Source of the DNA: Anaerolineales bacterium
GTDB taxonomy: Bacteria > Chloroflexota > Anaerolineae > 4572-78 > J111
Reading direction: 5' to 3'
DNA length: 64,000 nucleotides
Assembly: GCA_015075185.1 (NCBI GenBank)
Contig: JABTUW010000007.1
Span: 186,001-250,000 of the forward strand
A model generated the notes under the pieces. The model saw nothing but the letters and a program-made list of their open reading frames with translations. It did not search any database and was not told the origin of the DNA. Every line of letters begins with the position of its first letter. The stretch's first letter is position 1. Positions 45,604 to 54,664 of the stretch are shown here, in pieces. The translations under genes were made by a program, and so were the position numbers.

Positions 45604-46938
45604 TTATGGCGATAACCAATCAGGCTGCTCCAGCCGGTTCCTGATCGCCTGCAAAAAGGCCGCCGCTGGCGCGCCATCCACCGCCCGATGATCGAAGGTC
45701 AGGCTGAGGGTCATCATTTGCCGCCACAGCATATCCCCGTTCCGTCGGATAAGCCGTTCCATCATCCGCCCGACGCCGAGAATAGCCACCTCGGGCGGAT
45801 TGATGATGGGGGTGAAAGCATCCACTCCGTACATCCCCAGATTGGTTACGGTGAAAGTGCTGCCGCTGGCTTCGGCGGGCAACAGACTGCCAGCGCGAGC
45901 GCGCTGGGCCAGGCGGCGGCTCTCCTGGCTGATCTCTCTCAGGGATTTCTGGTCCGCGGCCCGCACTACCGGCACAATCAAGCCATCGTCCAGAGCCACG
46001 GCCACGCCGATGGCGATATCGGTCTGCAGTCGGATTTCCTCGCCCACTACCCAGGCGTTCAGCCGGGGATGCTCCTTTAAGGCCAGGGCCACGGCCCTGA
46101 CCACCAGATCGGTGTAGGTCAGGTCAAACTGGGACTTGAGCGTCTCTCGTTGCCTGACCAGGTCGGTCACATCAGCCTCAGAAATCAAGGTCAATTGAGC
46201 CGAGTGTTGCAGGCTGTCATGCATCCGCCGGGCGATTGTGCCCCGTGCCCCGCTCAAAGGGATGGTCTCACCCGGGGATGGAGTTGGGGCCGGCTCCGCT
46301 TTACTTGGCCTTGGCTGCGGTGCTGCCTTGGCCTGCTGCGCTTCGACAAAGGCCAGCACGTCCTTCTCGGTGACGCGGCCGCCCTCGCCGGTTCCGCTCA
46401 CCTGAGCTAAATCCACATTGTGCTCGCGAGCCAGGCGTTTGGCGACGGGTGAAGCCGGCGGTGCTGACCGCACCGCTGCTGGCGGAGGCGCGGCTTTTGC
46501 CTGCCGCGCCTCGACAAAAACCAGCACATCCTTTTCGGTGATGCGGCCCTCTTCGCCTGTGCCGGCCACCAGGGACAAATCAGCGTTGTGTTCGCGGGCC
46601 AGGCGTTTAGCGACGGGTGAGGCGCGCACCTCACCCGCCGGCCGGGCTGGGACTGCCGCCACTTCGGGAGGGGCAGGGGGCGTCGTCGCTACCATTTCGC
46701 TGACTTCCAACCGGGCCAGGGGCTGGCCTTTTTTCACCACCTCACCCTGCTGGGCCAAAATAGCCGTTACCTGGCCGGCGGCCGGGCTGGGCAGCTCGAA
46801 GGAGATTTTTTCAGCTTGCAGGATGAGCAGAACCTCGTCTTTTTCCACCGCGCTGCCTTCCCGCTTGAGCCAGGTAACGACCACACACTCGTCCACGTCG
46901 CCGATTTCATCAGGGATAACTATATCCAGGATTGGCAT
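45604..46938 (-). CDS. acoC: 2-oxoacid dehydrogenase E2 (dihydrolipoyl acyltransferase), acetoin type, with two subunit-binding domains
   Basis: 444 residues. It passes the acyl or acetyl group from E1 to CoA. A lipoyl domain (about 1-76) has the modified Lys at position 44 in LQAEKISFE. Two near-identical peripheral subunit-binding domains follow at about 105-143 and 161-200 (SPVAKRLAREHN in both). The catalytic domain (about 225-444) ends with TFDHRAVDG, its His-Asp active site. Most E2 proteins have a single binding domain. It follows acoB by 11 bases. Confidence 0.88.
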   Translation of the reverse strand: MPILDIVIPDEIGDVDECVVVTWLKREGSAVEKDEVLLILQAEKISFELPSPAAGQVTAILAQQGEVVKKGQPLARLEVSEMVATTPPAPPEVAAVPARPAGEVRASPVAKRLAREHNADLSLVAGTGEEGRITEKDVLVFVEARQAKAAPPPAAVRSAPPASPVAKRLAREHNVDLAQVSGTGEGGRVTEKDVLAFVEAQQAKAAPQPRPSKAEPAPTPSPGETIPLSGARGTIARRMHDSLQHSAQLTLISEADVTDLVRQRETLKSQFDLTYTDLVVRAVALALKEHPRLNAWVVGEEIRLQTDIAIGVAVALDDGLIVPVVRAADQKSLREISQESRRLAQRARAGSLLPAEASGSTFTVTNLGMYGVDAFTPIINPPEVAILGVGRMMERLIRRNGDMLWRQMMTLSLTFDHRAVDGAPAAAFLQAIRNRLEQPDWLSP

Positions 46939-46949
46939 CAGGCGTCCTC

Positions 46950-47960
46950 TCAGGCGGCGACCAACTCGCGCGCCGCAGCCGCAATCTTTTCGGCCGAAGG
47001 CTGGACATACTGCTCCAGTGGGCGGCTGTAGGGAATAGGTACATCGGGCACGGCCAGGCGTTTGGGTGGGGCGTCCAGGTAATCCAGCGCCTCTTCGGCC
47101 ACAATGGCAGCCAGCTCCCCCGACATGCCGTAGCTTTTGTAATCCTCGTCCACAATCAGTACCCGGTGGGTTTTCCTGACCGAGTTGACGACGGTTTCTT
47201 TGTCCAGCGGCACCAGGGTGCGCAGGTCAACCACTTCGGCGTTGATGCCCTCGCCGGCCAGTTTTTCCGCCGCGTCAAGGCTGCGATGAAGCATCAGCGC
47301 GACCGAGATAATGGTCAGGTCCGTGCCTTCGCGCTTGATGTCGGCCTGGCCAAAGGGGATGGTGTACGGCTCTTCAGGGACGTGGCCGGTGGCGCGGGGA
47401 TTGGGCGTCATCCAGCCCAGACCCTGCACCCCTTTGTGGAAGAAGTACATCACCGGGCTGTCGTCGCGAATGGCCTGGGTCATCAGCCCTTTGGCGTCGT
47501 AGGGACTGGACGGGATCACAATTTTGATGCCGGGGGTGTGGGCAAACAGGCCGTAGAGGCACTGGGAGTGCTGGGCAGCGTCGCTGTAACTGCCGCCGAT
47601 AGCGGTCATCAGCACCATGGGGATTTTGGTGTTGCCGCCCGACATGTAATGGATTTTAGCCATATGATTGTAAATCTGGTCCATCGCCGCCCCAAAGAAG
47701 TCCACAAACATCAACTCGGCGATGGGCCGCATGCCCTCGGTGGCCGCGCCGACGGCTGCGCCAATAAAGCCCATTTCGGAGATGGGGGTGTCCATCACCC
47801 GCTCCGGGCCGAATTTTTTCAGCAAACCTTCGGTCGCGCCAAAGATGCCGCCGTAAGCCCCAATATCTTCGCCCATTACAAAAACACGCTCATCCCGTTC
47901 CATCTCCTGGGCGATGGCTTCGGCAATAGCTTTGGATGTGGTTAGTAATCTCTCTGCCAT
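46950..47960 (-). CDS. acoB: 2-oxoacid dehydrogenase E1 beta subunit, acetoin type
   Basis: 336 residues, TTAGGAGA before the ATG. It forms the thiamine-diphosphate-dependent E1 with the alpha subunit. Typical parts are the N-terminal RVFVMGEDIGAYGGIFGATEGL, PISEMGFIGAAVGAA, and the C-terminal VVDLRTLVPLD, VLIVDEDYKSYGMSGE. The acetoin assignment rests mainly on the neighbouring acoX-like gene; pyruvate or another 2-oxoacid remains possible. Confidence 0.87.
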   Translation of the reverse strand: MAERLLTTSKAIAEAIAQEMERDERVFVMGEDIGAYGGIFGATEGLLKKFGPERVMDTPISEMGFIGAAVGAATEGMRPIAELMFVDFFGAAMDQIYNHMAKIHYMSGGNTKIPMVLMTAIGGSYSDAAQHSQCLYGLFAHTPGIKIVIPSSPYDAKGLMTQAIRDDSPVMYFFHKGVQGLGWMTPNPRATGHVPEEPYTIPFGQADIKREGTDLTIISVALMLHRSLDAAEKLAGEGINAEVVDLRTLVPLDKETVVNSVRKTHRVLIVDEDYKSYGMSGELAAIVAEEALDYLDAPPKRLAVPDVPIPYSRPLEQYVQPSAEKIAAAARELVAA

Positions 47961-47978
47961 GATTGTCTCCTAAAAAAA

Positions 47979-48007
47979 GTAGACGGTAGACGGTAGACAG
48001 TAGACAG
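47979..48007. repeat. GTAGACGGTAGAC-type short tandem repeat
   Basis: Four imperfect 7-base units (GTAGACG, GTAGACG, GTAGACA, GTAGACAG) in the gap between acoA and acoB. A similar run (AGTAGACAGTAGTCAG) lies near 49096 between acoX and acoA. These are low-complexity gap fillers, not spacers of an array. Confidence 0.7.
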
Positions 48008-48088
48008 GGGTAACACATTCCTGCTACCTGGCGACCTTGCTACCTTTCAATGTTGGCGATGTGCCACAGGTTTGTCTTAAGTTAGCGG

Positions 48089-49075
48089 CTATGCAAAGAC
48101 GTGCTGCAAGGCTTCTTCAGGGGCCGGGTAGGGACTCTGGCGGGCAAAGGTTTCGGCCTCGGCTACCTGGGCGGTCATTTCATCTTGGATGGCCTGGGCT
48201 TCGGCGTCGCTGAGCCAGCCCTGCGCTTTGAGCTGCGCGCCCAGGATATTGATCGGGTCTTTCTCTTTCCAACTGGCCTTTTCCCCCTGCTGCAGGTAGC
48301 CCTCGGCGTCGCCCTCAAAGTGGCCGCGGTAGCGATAGCAAATCGCCTCGATCAAACTGGGGCCTTCGCCGCGCCGGGCGCGAGCAATCGCCTCGCCGGC
48401 GGCTTCATAAACCGCTACCACATCCTGACCGTCTACCTGCACCGCCGGAATCCCGTAAGCAGCGCCCCGCTCGGCATTGCTGCGGACAGAGGTAGAGACC
48501 GATTTGGGCACGGAGATGGCATAGAGGTTATCCTCGACCACAAAGACGACCGGCGCCTGCCAAACGCCGGCCAGGTTGACCGACTCGTGAAAAGCGCCAA
48601 TGTTGGCCGCTCCCTCTCCAAAAAAGGCCACGGCGACCCGGTCTTGCTTCTGCTTTTTGATGGCCAGAGCCGCGCCTACGGCGTGAGGGATACCCCCGCC
48701 GACGATGCCGCCGCAGCCAAAGTGCAGGCTGGGATCAAACAGGTGCATATGGCCGCCCTTGCCCTGGCAGAGACCGGTTTTCTTGCCAAAGATCTCGGCC
48801 ATCATTTTCTTCAGATCTACCCCTTTGGCGATGAGATGGCCGTGAGGCCGGTGGGTGCTGGTCACCGGGTCGTCGGGACGGAGATGGGCGCAGACGCCGG
48901 CGGCCACCGCCTCCTGGCCGCTGTAGAGGTGCATCTCGCCGGGAATAGGGCCGGCGGCAATGTCAAAAGCCGGCAGTTTTTCCTCGTAATACATGGCCCC
49001 GACGCGTTCTTCAAAGGTGCGGATTTTGACCAGCATGCGGTATAGGTCTAATAAGGTTGCTTTGTCTAAAGCCAT
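48089..49075 (-). CDS. acoA: 2-oxoacid dehydrogenase E1 alpha subunit, acetoin type
   Basis: 328 residues, GAGGAGG before the ATG. The thiamine-diphosphate motif is GEGAANIGAFHESVNLAGVW followed by the closing VVEDN (about residues 150-183), and the phosphorylation-loop relative RYRGHFEGD is present. It decarboxylates the substrate and hands the product to E2. Its length matches bacterial AcoA and PdhA. Order on the transcript is CMD, acoX, acoA, acoB, acoC, SnoaL. Confidence 0.88.
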   Translation of the reverse strand: MALDKATLLDLYRMLVKIRTFEERVGAMYYEEKLPAFDIAAGPIPGEMHLYSGQEAVAAGVCAHLRPDDPVTSTHRPHGHLIAKGVDLKKMMAEIFGKKTGLCQGKGGHMHLFDPSLHFGCGGIVGGGIPHAVGAALAIKKQKQDRVAVAFFGEGAANIGAFHESVNLAGVWQAPVVFVVEDNLYAISVPKSVSTSVRSNAERGAAYGIPAVQVDGQDVVAVYEAAGEAIARARRGEGPSLIEAICYRYRGHFEGDAEGYLQQGEKASWKEKDPINILGAQLKAQGWLSDAEAQAIQDEMTAQVAEAETFARQSPYPAPEEALQHVFA

Positions 49076-49150
49076 AATTATCCTCCTCGATAAAAAGTAG
49101 ACAGTAGTCAGTGGACAGTCGTCAGATATTGTTCGTGCTTTGTTGAAACT

Positions 49151-50152
49151 TTACCTCCTTTCGTGGGTTGAAACAAACAGCCCCGCCCGGCTGGCGACCT
49201 GGAGCGCCGCTTCCACATTGACGACATGCGGCCCGTTCTGGGTGAGGCGGATTTCGATCAACTCATCCGCCTTAATGGGGATCTCCCGTTCCCCGTCCAG
49301 GGCCAGCACGGTGGGGCCGTGCGTCACCGCCTTTTGTGCGCCCACGGCCAGCCATTGGATAGACTGAATGGACACCGGCAGGATGAGTCCTGGCGCGATG
49401 GGCGCCAGAACTTGCCGCGTTCCAGGGCCAATTTCAATCCAGACACCGTGCTGCCCGTTGAGCGGCGTTTCCGGCAAGTAGCCGGCAATCGCCGAAGCGC
49501 CGATGGTGGCCGGTCGGGCCTGCGACAGAATCACGGCCCGCATCTTGTCTGCCTCCCAGATGGCCCGACTGCCGACAAAGCGCTCATCGTAAAGGACCAC
49601 GTCCACCAGGGCCAGATCAATGAACTGGCCGTTGCGCAAAATTTCCAGACGCCGGGCCAGGCGGACTGCCTCCGGCCGCATGTTGGCTATGTTCAGGGCG
49701 ACCACGCCAGCGGCCAGCCCGGCCAGGGTGCCTTCAACCATCACCGGAAAGGCGTTGTTGGTGCCGGTAGAGATGGGTACCAGCGGCACGTAGCCACAGC
49801 CCTTGGCCACCGCCCGGTTGGTGCCGTCACCCCCCAGGGTAATGATGCAGCCCACTTCGGCGGCGGCCATCAGGCAGGCCGCCGTGGTTGAGTCCTGGGC
49901 GGTATTGGTCAGGGGCATGTCCAGCAGGTCAATCCGCAGACTGACCCCGGCTTTCTCCTGAGCGTGAACCACCAACCCAAAAGTATCCGGCATGGCCAAC
50001 ACCTGGGTGATGCCCAGCGCGTCCAGGCCGCGTAGGGCACGGCGGATAATGTTGATTTTTTCCCCGTTGTCAAAAACCGAGCTGTGAGCTACCAATCGCC
50101 GGATATCTTTGCCTGAGGCCGGGTTGGCGATAATTCCAACGGTGGCTGCCAT
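49151..50152 (-). CDS. acoX: AcoX-like NAD kinase-family protein
   Basis: 333 residues. The NAD/diacylglycerol-kinase fold is marked by IIANPASGKD at the start and GGDGTNR (about residue 108), then TGTNNAFP. Proteins of this kind occur in acetoin dehydrogenase operons as AcoX, with no settled biochemical role. It lies 76 bases upstream of acoA on the same strand. Naming it AcoX depends on this context; a dedicated NAD kinase is the alternative. Confidence 0.8.
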   Translation of the reverse strand: MAATVGIIANPASGKDIRRLVAHSSVFDNGEKINIIRRALRGLDALGITQVLAMPDTFGLVVHAQEKAGVSLRIDLLDMPLTNTAQDSTTAACLMAAAEVGCIITLGGDGTNRAVAKGCGYVPLVPISTGTNNAFPVMVEGTLAGLAAGVVALNIANMRPEAVRLARRLEILRNGQFIDLALVDVVLYDERFVGSRAIWEADKMRAVILSQARPATIGASAIAGYLPETPLNGQHGVWIEIGPGTRQVLAPIAPGLILPVSIQSIQWLAVGAQKAVTHGPTVLALDGEREIPIKADELIEIRLTQNGPHVVNVEAALQVASRAGLFVSTHERR

Positions 50153-50169
50153 AGAGGAATCCGCGCCCT

Positions 50170-50568
50170 TTACTCCAGGGGTGGAAACACGTCCGGCTCG
50201 ACCTGGTAGCCTTCGGCCAGCTTGTTGGTGGTGTTGAACATACCGATTACGGCCATCAACTCGCCCAGCATTTCGTTATCCATGCCCAGTTTTTTAGCGG
50301 CGGCGGTGTGGGAGTTAATACAATAAGCGCAGCCGGTAGTGGCGCTGACGGCAATGGCAATCATCTCTTTGGTCAGCGGGTCCAGCCGGCCTGGGGCCAT
50401 CACCTCCTTTAAATCGCGCCAGACGCGGGCCAGGGTCGGCGGGTGGGTGGCGATGGTTTTCCAGAAGTTGGTGATCGTGTCAGTTTGGCGGGTGGCCTTG
50501 ATGTCGTCGTAAACGGCCCGGACCTCCGGGCTGGCTTCGTCGTACTCGATCATTTTGACGGTGGGCAT
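50170..50568 (-). CDS. Carboxymuconolactone decarboxylase/AhpD-fold protein
   Basis: 132 residues, GGGAG before the ATG. The redox motif CAYCINSHTAAAKKLG carries the Cys-x-x-Cys and His of AhpD-like proteins, which reduce peroxides or act on small lactones. The gene leads the operon, 17 bases before acoX, so its job may be linked to the thiol chemistry of the lipoyl-bearing complex (inference). Confidence 0.8.
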   Translation of the reverse strand: MPTVKMIEYDEASPEVRAVYDDIKATRQTDTITNFWKTIATHPPTLARVWRDLKEVMAPGRLDPLTKEMIAIAVSATTGCAYCINSHTAAAKKLGMDNEMLGELMAVIGMFNTTNKLAEGYQVEPDVFPPLE

Positions 50569-50612
50569 AGTGATGAACTCCCAAGAAATAGTAATCAGTA
50601 GTCAGTAGCCAG

Positions 50613-50770
50613 TCAATTCGTTAAGTTTAGCATCCTGAGTAGCGCGGAACGAAGTGGAGTGCGTATCGAAGGGTGCGAGTTAGCGATGATTTCCTGACGG
50701 CGTAGCACCCTTCGATACGGTTTCGCTTCGCTCAACCTACTCAGGATGCTGCTTAACTTAATGACATTGA
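50613..50770. mobile_element. MITE-like element, copy B (158 bp)
   Basis: Right end 50752-50770 is the exact family end (TCAATGTCATTAAGTTAAG on the minus strand). Left end 50613-50630 matches with one base lost and two changed. The direct repeat GTAGCCAG lies on both sides (50605-50612 and 50771-50778). Inside are two nested stems: 50629-50642 with 50737-50750 (14 bp, perfect) and 50663-50676 with 50705-50718 (14 bp, perfect). No gene. Confidence 0.85.
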
Positions 50771-50822
50771 GTAGCCAGTAGCCAGATAGGCGGGTGCGAC
50801 CCTGCGACTCGTTACCTGCTAC

Positions 50823-51389
50823 CTATGATTCCGCAGCTTCTAACTCCTCGTCCGGATCTGGCTCGGAGGTCCTTTGTTGCTTCAAGTCCAACATGGTCCT
50901 GAGCTTATTGCCCAACTCCCTGGTCGATTTGACATCCTCCAGCGCTGCTACCATGACATAACTGCGGTCAGGCCGGATGAGGTCCACCGAGTAAAGGGAT
51001 TTGCGCGACTTTTTGGCCCGGTCGGTGCGGACCATGACCTGCTCGAAAGCGTCCAGCCGGTGATGCTTAACGCGCTTGTAGATGAGAAAATCCTGCATTT
51101 CCGTCAAGTCGCCCAGGCTGGTATCAATCACCACGCTCCGCCGCAGAGAGATGATGACCCAGCCGGGAATCAGCAGCGCCAGGCCGAGCAGGAGGATGAC
51201 CAGCCAGCCCAAGAAGCCGCCGAACAGGCCCGACCAATCGCCCACCTGGATATACTCGACAATACCGAGGATGAGGTACTTGTAAAGAAAATAGACGCCC
51301 CCCAGCAGCAAGGGCAGCCCAAACAAGTATCTCAGCGGGCCGCTGGATTGGTCAATCTGGAGGTGGGTGGGGCTGTCTTGTTTCCACAT
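50823..51389 (-). CDS. Two-segment membrane protein, unknown
   Basis: 188 residues. Hydrophobic segments at about 22-45 and 58-84 are followed by a cytosolic part with beta-strand spacing (RRSVVIDTSLGDLTEMQDFLIYKRVKHH, then a VMVRTDRAKKSRKSLYSV region), which recalls PH-like membrane domains, and an acidic tail. No family recognised. It lies between the cox genes and the aco operon. Confidence 0.55.
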   Translation of the reverse strand: MWKQDSPTHLQIDQSSGPLRYLFGLPLLLGGVYFLYKYLILGIVEYIQVGDWSGLFGGFLGWLVILLLGLALLIPGWVIISLRRSVVIDTSLGDLTEMQDFLIYKRVKHHRLDAFEQVMVRTDRAKKSRKSLYSVDLIRPDRSYVMVAALEDVKSTRELGNKLRTMLDLKQQRTSEPDPDEELEAAES

Positions 51390-51553
51390 CGTTGGGCTTA
51401 CTCCTTCTCCGACAGCTCTTTAATTTGTTGATGATGGTGTTCAAGATCAAGTGTAGTAGGTTTCCGCCCTAAAGTCAACCCTTTCAGAAAACAAAAACGT
51501 GAAGCGTGAAACGTAAAAACGCCTCACGCTTCACGCCTCACATTTCCCAGCCT

Positions 51554-53995
51554 CTACTCCGTTACCCCGTGCTCCCGCAGCAGTTTCCAGACCTTCTGCG
51601 GCGTGATCGGAATGTCAATGTGGCGCACGCCGAGATGCCACAACGCATCCACGACCGCATTGGCAATGGCCGGCGGCGCGCCGACCGTCGGCGACTCGCC
51701 CACACCCTTGGCCCCCAGTGGATGGTGGGGCGAAGGGGTGATGGTCTTGCCCAGCTCCCACTTGGGCGTCTCGACCGCGGTGGGTAATAAGTAATCCATA
51801 AAGGTTCCACTTAGATTCTGGCCGTTTTCGTCGTAGACAATTTCCTCGAATATCGCCGGGGCCAGGCCCATGGTCAGGCCGCCGTGAATCTGCCCTTCGA
51901 CTACCAGCGGGTTGATGATGTTGCCGCAATCGTCCACGGCCACAAAGCGGCGGATTTTGACCTCGCCGGTGCCCTTGTCAATATCCACCACGCAGATGTA
52001 GCTGCCAAAGGGGAAGGTCAGATTGGGCGGATCATAGTAGTTGACCGCCTCCAGCCCGGCTTCCATCCCTTGCGGGTGATTCGTATAGGCAGCGAAAGCT
52101 ATATCCTGGATGGTCTTGGCCTGCTCCGGTGAGCCTTTGACCTGGAACTTGTTAACGTTCCACTCCAGGTCATCCTCGTTGACCTCCAGCAGATGCGCGG
52201 CAATCTTTTTGGCCTTGGCCTTGATTTTGCGGGCGGCCATGGCCGTAGCCGCCCCGGCGGTGGGGGTCGAACGGCTGGCATAAGTGCCCAGGCCGTAGGG
52301 CGCGGTGTCGGTGTCGCCGTGCTCCACTTCGACATCCTTGGCCGGCAACCCCAGCTCTTCGGCAATGATCTGGGCGAAGGTGGTTTCGTGGCCCTGGCCC
52401 TGCGTCTGCACGCCGATGCGGGCGATAGCTTTGCCGGTGGGGTGGATGCGGATCTCGCAGCTATCGAACATCTTGAGGCCGAGGATGTCGTAGTCCTTTG
52501 AAGGCCCGGCCCCGACCACCTCGGTGAAGCAGGAGATGCCGATGCCCATCAACTCGCCCCGCGCCCGCTTTTCGGCCTGCTCTTTGCGCAGCGCCTCGTA
52601 GCCAATCATCTGCATGGCCACCCGTAACGCTTCGCCGTAGTTGCCGCTGTCGTAGACCCAGCCGGTGGGCGATTTGTAGGGGAATTGCTCCGGCTGGATA
52701 AAGTTCTTCAGCCGGAACTCGGCCGGGTCACGGCCCAATTCGTGAGCCATCACGTCGGCCATGCGCTCGATCATGTGAACCGCCTCGGTGACGCGGAAGG
52801 AGCAGCGATAGGCGACGCCCCCCGGCGGCTTGTTGGTGTAAACCCCGTCTACGGCGATATGCGCCGCTTTCATATCGTAGGAGCCGGTGGCGATGCTGTA
52901 CAGCCCCGCCGGAAATTTGGATGGGTTGGCCGCCGCATCGGCCGCACCGTGGTCGGCGACGGTATTGACCCGCAGGCCAATGATCTTGCCGTCGGCGTCG
53001 GTAGCCATTTCGGCCTCGATGTGGTAGTCACGGGCAAAGCTGTCGGCCTGCAAATTTTCGCTGCGATCCTCGATCCACTTGACTGGCTTGCCGGTGACCA
53101 AACTGGCGACGATGGTGCAGACGTAGCCGGGATAGACCGGTACTTTGCCACCAAAACCGCCGCCGATGTCGGGCGAGATGACCCGTATTTTGTGCTCCGG
53201 CAGCCCGCTGACCAAAGCCACGACGGTGCGGTGGGCGTGGGGGGCCTGGGAGGTCATGTAGATGGTCAACTGCTCCCGAATTTTGTCCCAGTGGGCGACC
53301 ATGCCGCAGGTTTCAATCGAGGCGACGTGGATGCGCGGCAGGTAAATTTTTTCTTTGACCACGTGGGCCGCTTCTGCGAACACTTTGTCAGTCGCTTCTT
53401 TATCACCCGCTTCCCAGTGCCAGATGTGATTGGTTTTTTCCTCTTTGTCGTCGCGGACGATGACCTCATTCTTGAGCGCCTCAAACGGATCCATCACCGG
53501 CGGCAGCGGCTCATACTCAACCTCGACCAGCTCGACGGCGTCGGCGGCAATGTAGCGGTCGGTGGCGACGACAGCACACACTTCCTGGGCGTAGTAAACG
53601 ACCTTTTCGATGGGCAGTACCATCTGGGTGTCTGACATGAGAGTCGGCATCCAGTGCAGGTTGCCGGCCTTTTTCAAATCCTCGCCGGTAATGACCGCCA
53701 GCACTCCGGGCAGGGCCAGGGCCTTGCTGGCGTCAATTTTCAAGATTTTGGCGTGGGCGTAGGGGCTGCGCACCAGATCCAGGTAGAGCATGCCCGGCAG
53801 TTTCACGTCATCCACATACCTGCCTGCGCCCTGAATAAAGCGCGGGTCTTCCTTGCGCTTCATGCGGTGGCCCATCCCGCAGATTTCCGGGGGCGTCGTC
53901 ACCCGGACATCGTGAGTAGTCGGCACATTGGCCGAGATAGTCACACCCGGCGGCGCTTCAGCTACTTTGTTTTCTCTTTTATTCGGTACTGGCAT
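51554..53995 (-). CDS. coxL: Aerobic CO dehydrogenase large (molybdenum) subunit, form I
   Basis: 813 residues, GGAGG before the ATG. It oxidises CO to CO2 at a Mo-Cu centre. The form I active-site loop AYRCSFR is present, with Cys at residue 398, the Cu-bridging position; this separates true CO dehydrogenases from the wider hydroxylase family. QTQGQGHETTF binds the cofactor, and GVGESPTVGAP near the C-terminus carries the catalytic Glu. Third gene of a coxM-coxS-coxL run. Confidence 0.95.
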   Translation of the reverse strand: MPVPNKRENKVAEAPPGVTISANVPTTHDVRVTTPPEICGMGHRMKRKEDPRFIQGAGRYVDDVKLPGMLYLDLVRSPYAHAKILKIDASKALALPGVLAVITGEDLKKAGNLHWMPTLMSDTQMVLPIEKVVYYAQEVCAVVATDRYIAADAVELVEVEYEPLPPVMDPFEALKNEVIVRDDKEEKTNHIWHWEAGDKEATDKVFAEAAHVVKEKIYLPRIHVASIETCGMVAHWDKIREQLTIYMTSQAPHAHRTVVALVSGLPEHKIRVISPDIGGGFGGKVPVYPGYVCTIVASLVTGKPVKWIEDRSENLQADSFARDYHIEAEMATDADGKIIGLRVNTVADHGAADAAANPSKFPAGLYSIATGSYDMKAAHIAVDGVYTNKPPGGVAYRCSFRVTEAVHMIERMADVMAHELGRDPAEFRLKNFIQPEQFPYKSPTGWVYDSGNYGEALRVAMQMIGYEALRKEQAEKRARGELMGIGISCFTEVVGAGPSKDYDILGLKMFDSCEIRIHPTGKAIARIGVQTQGQGHETTFAQIIAEELGLPAKDVEVEHGDTDTAPYGLGTYASRSTPTAGAATAMAARKIKAKAKKIAAHLLEVNEDDLEWNVNKFQVKGSPEQAKTIQDIAFAAYTNHPQGMEAGLEAVNYYDPPNLTFPFGSYICVVDIDKGTGEVKIRRFVAVDDCGNIINPLVVEGQIHGGLTMGLAPAIFEEIVYDENGQNLSGTFMDYLLPTAVETPKWELGKTITPSPHHPLGAKGVGESPTVGAPPAIANAVVDALWHLGVRHIDIPITPQKVWKLLREHGVTE

Positions 53996-54002
53996 AATAC
54001 CT

Positions 54003-54039
54003 CCGATTTACGATTTCAGATTTACGATTTACGATTACC
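54003..54039. repeat. TTTACGATT-type repeat between coxS and coxL
   Basis: Three copies of GATTTACGATT-like words in the 57-base gap between coxS and coxL. Same word family as at 12688-12743 and 18107-18140. Confidence 0.75.
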
Positions 54040-54052
54040 CATTGGCAATTGG

Positions 54053-54532
54053 CTATGCCTCAGCCTTAGCCTGCAACTTCTCCGCTGCATACTGGATTGC
54101 TTCGACAATCTTGACATAGCCGGTGCAGCGGCACAGGTTGCCGGAGATGGCCCAGCGGATTTCTTCTTCGGTCGGGTTGGGGTTTTGGGCCAGGAAGGCT
54201 TTGGCGCTCATGATCATGCCGGGGGTACAATAGCCGCATTGCAGGCCATGCTTTTCCCAAAAGCCCTCTTGTAGCGGGTGCAGGGCGCCGTTAGCCAGCC
54301 CCTCAATGGTTTCGATAGTGCGGCCGTTGGCCTGCACGGCAAAGAGGGTGCAGCTTTTGACCGCTTTGCCGTCCATGATCACCGTGCATGCCCCGCAACT
54401 GGTCGTATCGCAGCCGACGTGCGTCCCGGTCAAATTTAGATTTTCGCGGATGAAATGAACCAGCAGTAAACGCGGCTCGACTTCCTGGGAATACTGCTGG
54501 CCGTTCACCGTTACCGTAATTGGATAACCCAT
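54053..54532 (-). CDS. coxS: CO dehydrogenase small [2Fe-2S] subunit
   Basis: 159 residues, AAAGGAG before the ATG. It carries electrons from the Mo site to FAD. The first cluster lies in CDTTSCGACTVIMDGKAVKSC (about residues 41-61, each Cys visible) and the second in QCGYCTPGMIM and CRCTGY. Length and both clusters match CoxS and the other hydroxylase small subunits. Confidence 0.95.
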   Translation of the reverse strand: MGYPITVTVNGQQYSQEVEPRLLLVHFIRENLNLTGTHVGCDTTSCGACTVIMDGKAVKSCTLFAVQANGRTIETIEGLANGALHPLQEGFWEKHGLQCGYCTPGMIMSAKAFLAQNPNPTEEEIRWAISGNLCRCTGYVKIVEAIQYAAEKLQAKAEA

Positions 54533-54664
54533 AGTTTACTCCTTTGTAAGATTATGATGCGTGATACATGATGCAGAGGATTTTGACGTAAGTAATTTGG
54601 GTATCACGCTTTACGCGTTACGAGGTTTTATAGGGATTTCTCGCTAGCGCTCGAAATGACATCG

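Noticed and set aside
47979..48007. Tandem repeat as a possible CRISPR array
   Set aside because: Units are 7 bases without spacers, and no cas genes are present in the window.
46932..49045. Two long plus-strand frames opposite acoA and acoB
   Set aside because: Both are antisense shadows of genes with full catalytic motifs and have no ribosome sites.
52685..53635. 316-codon plus-strand frame opposite coxL
   Set aside because: Antisense shadow in GC-rich coding sequence.
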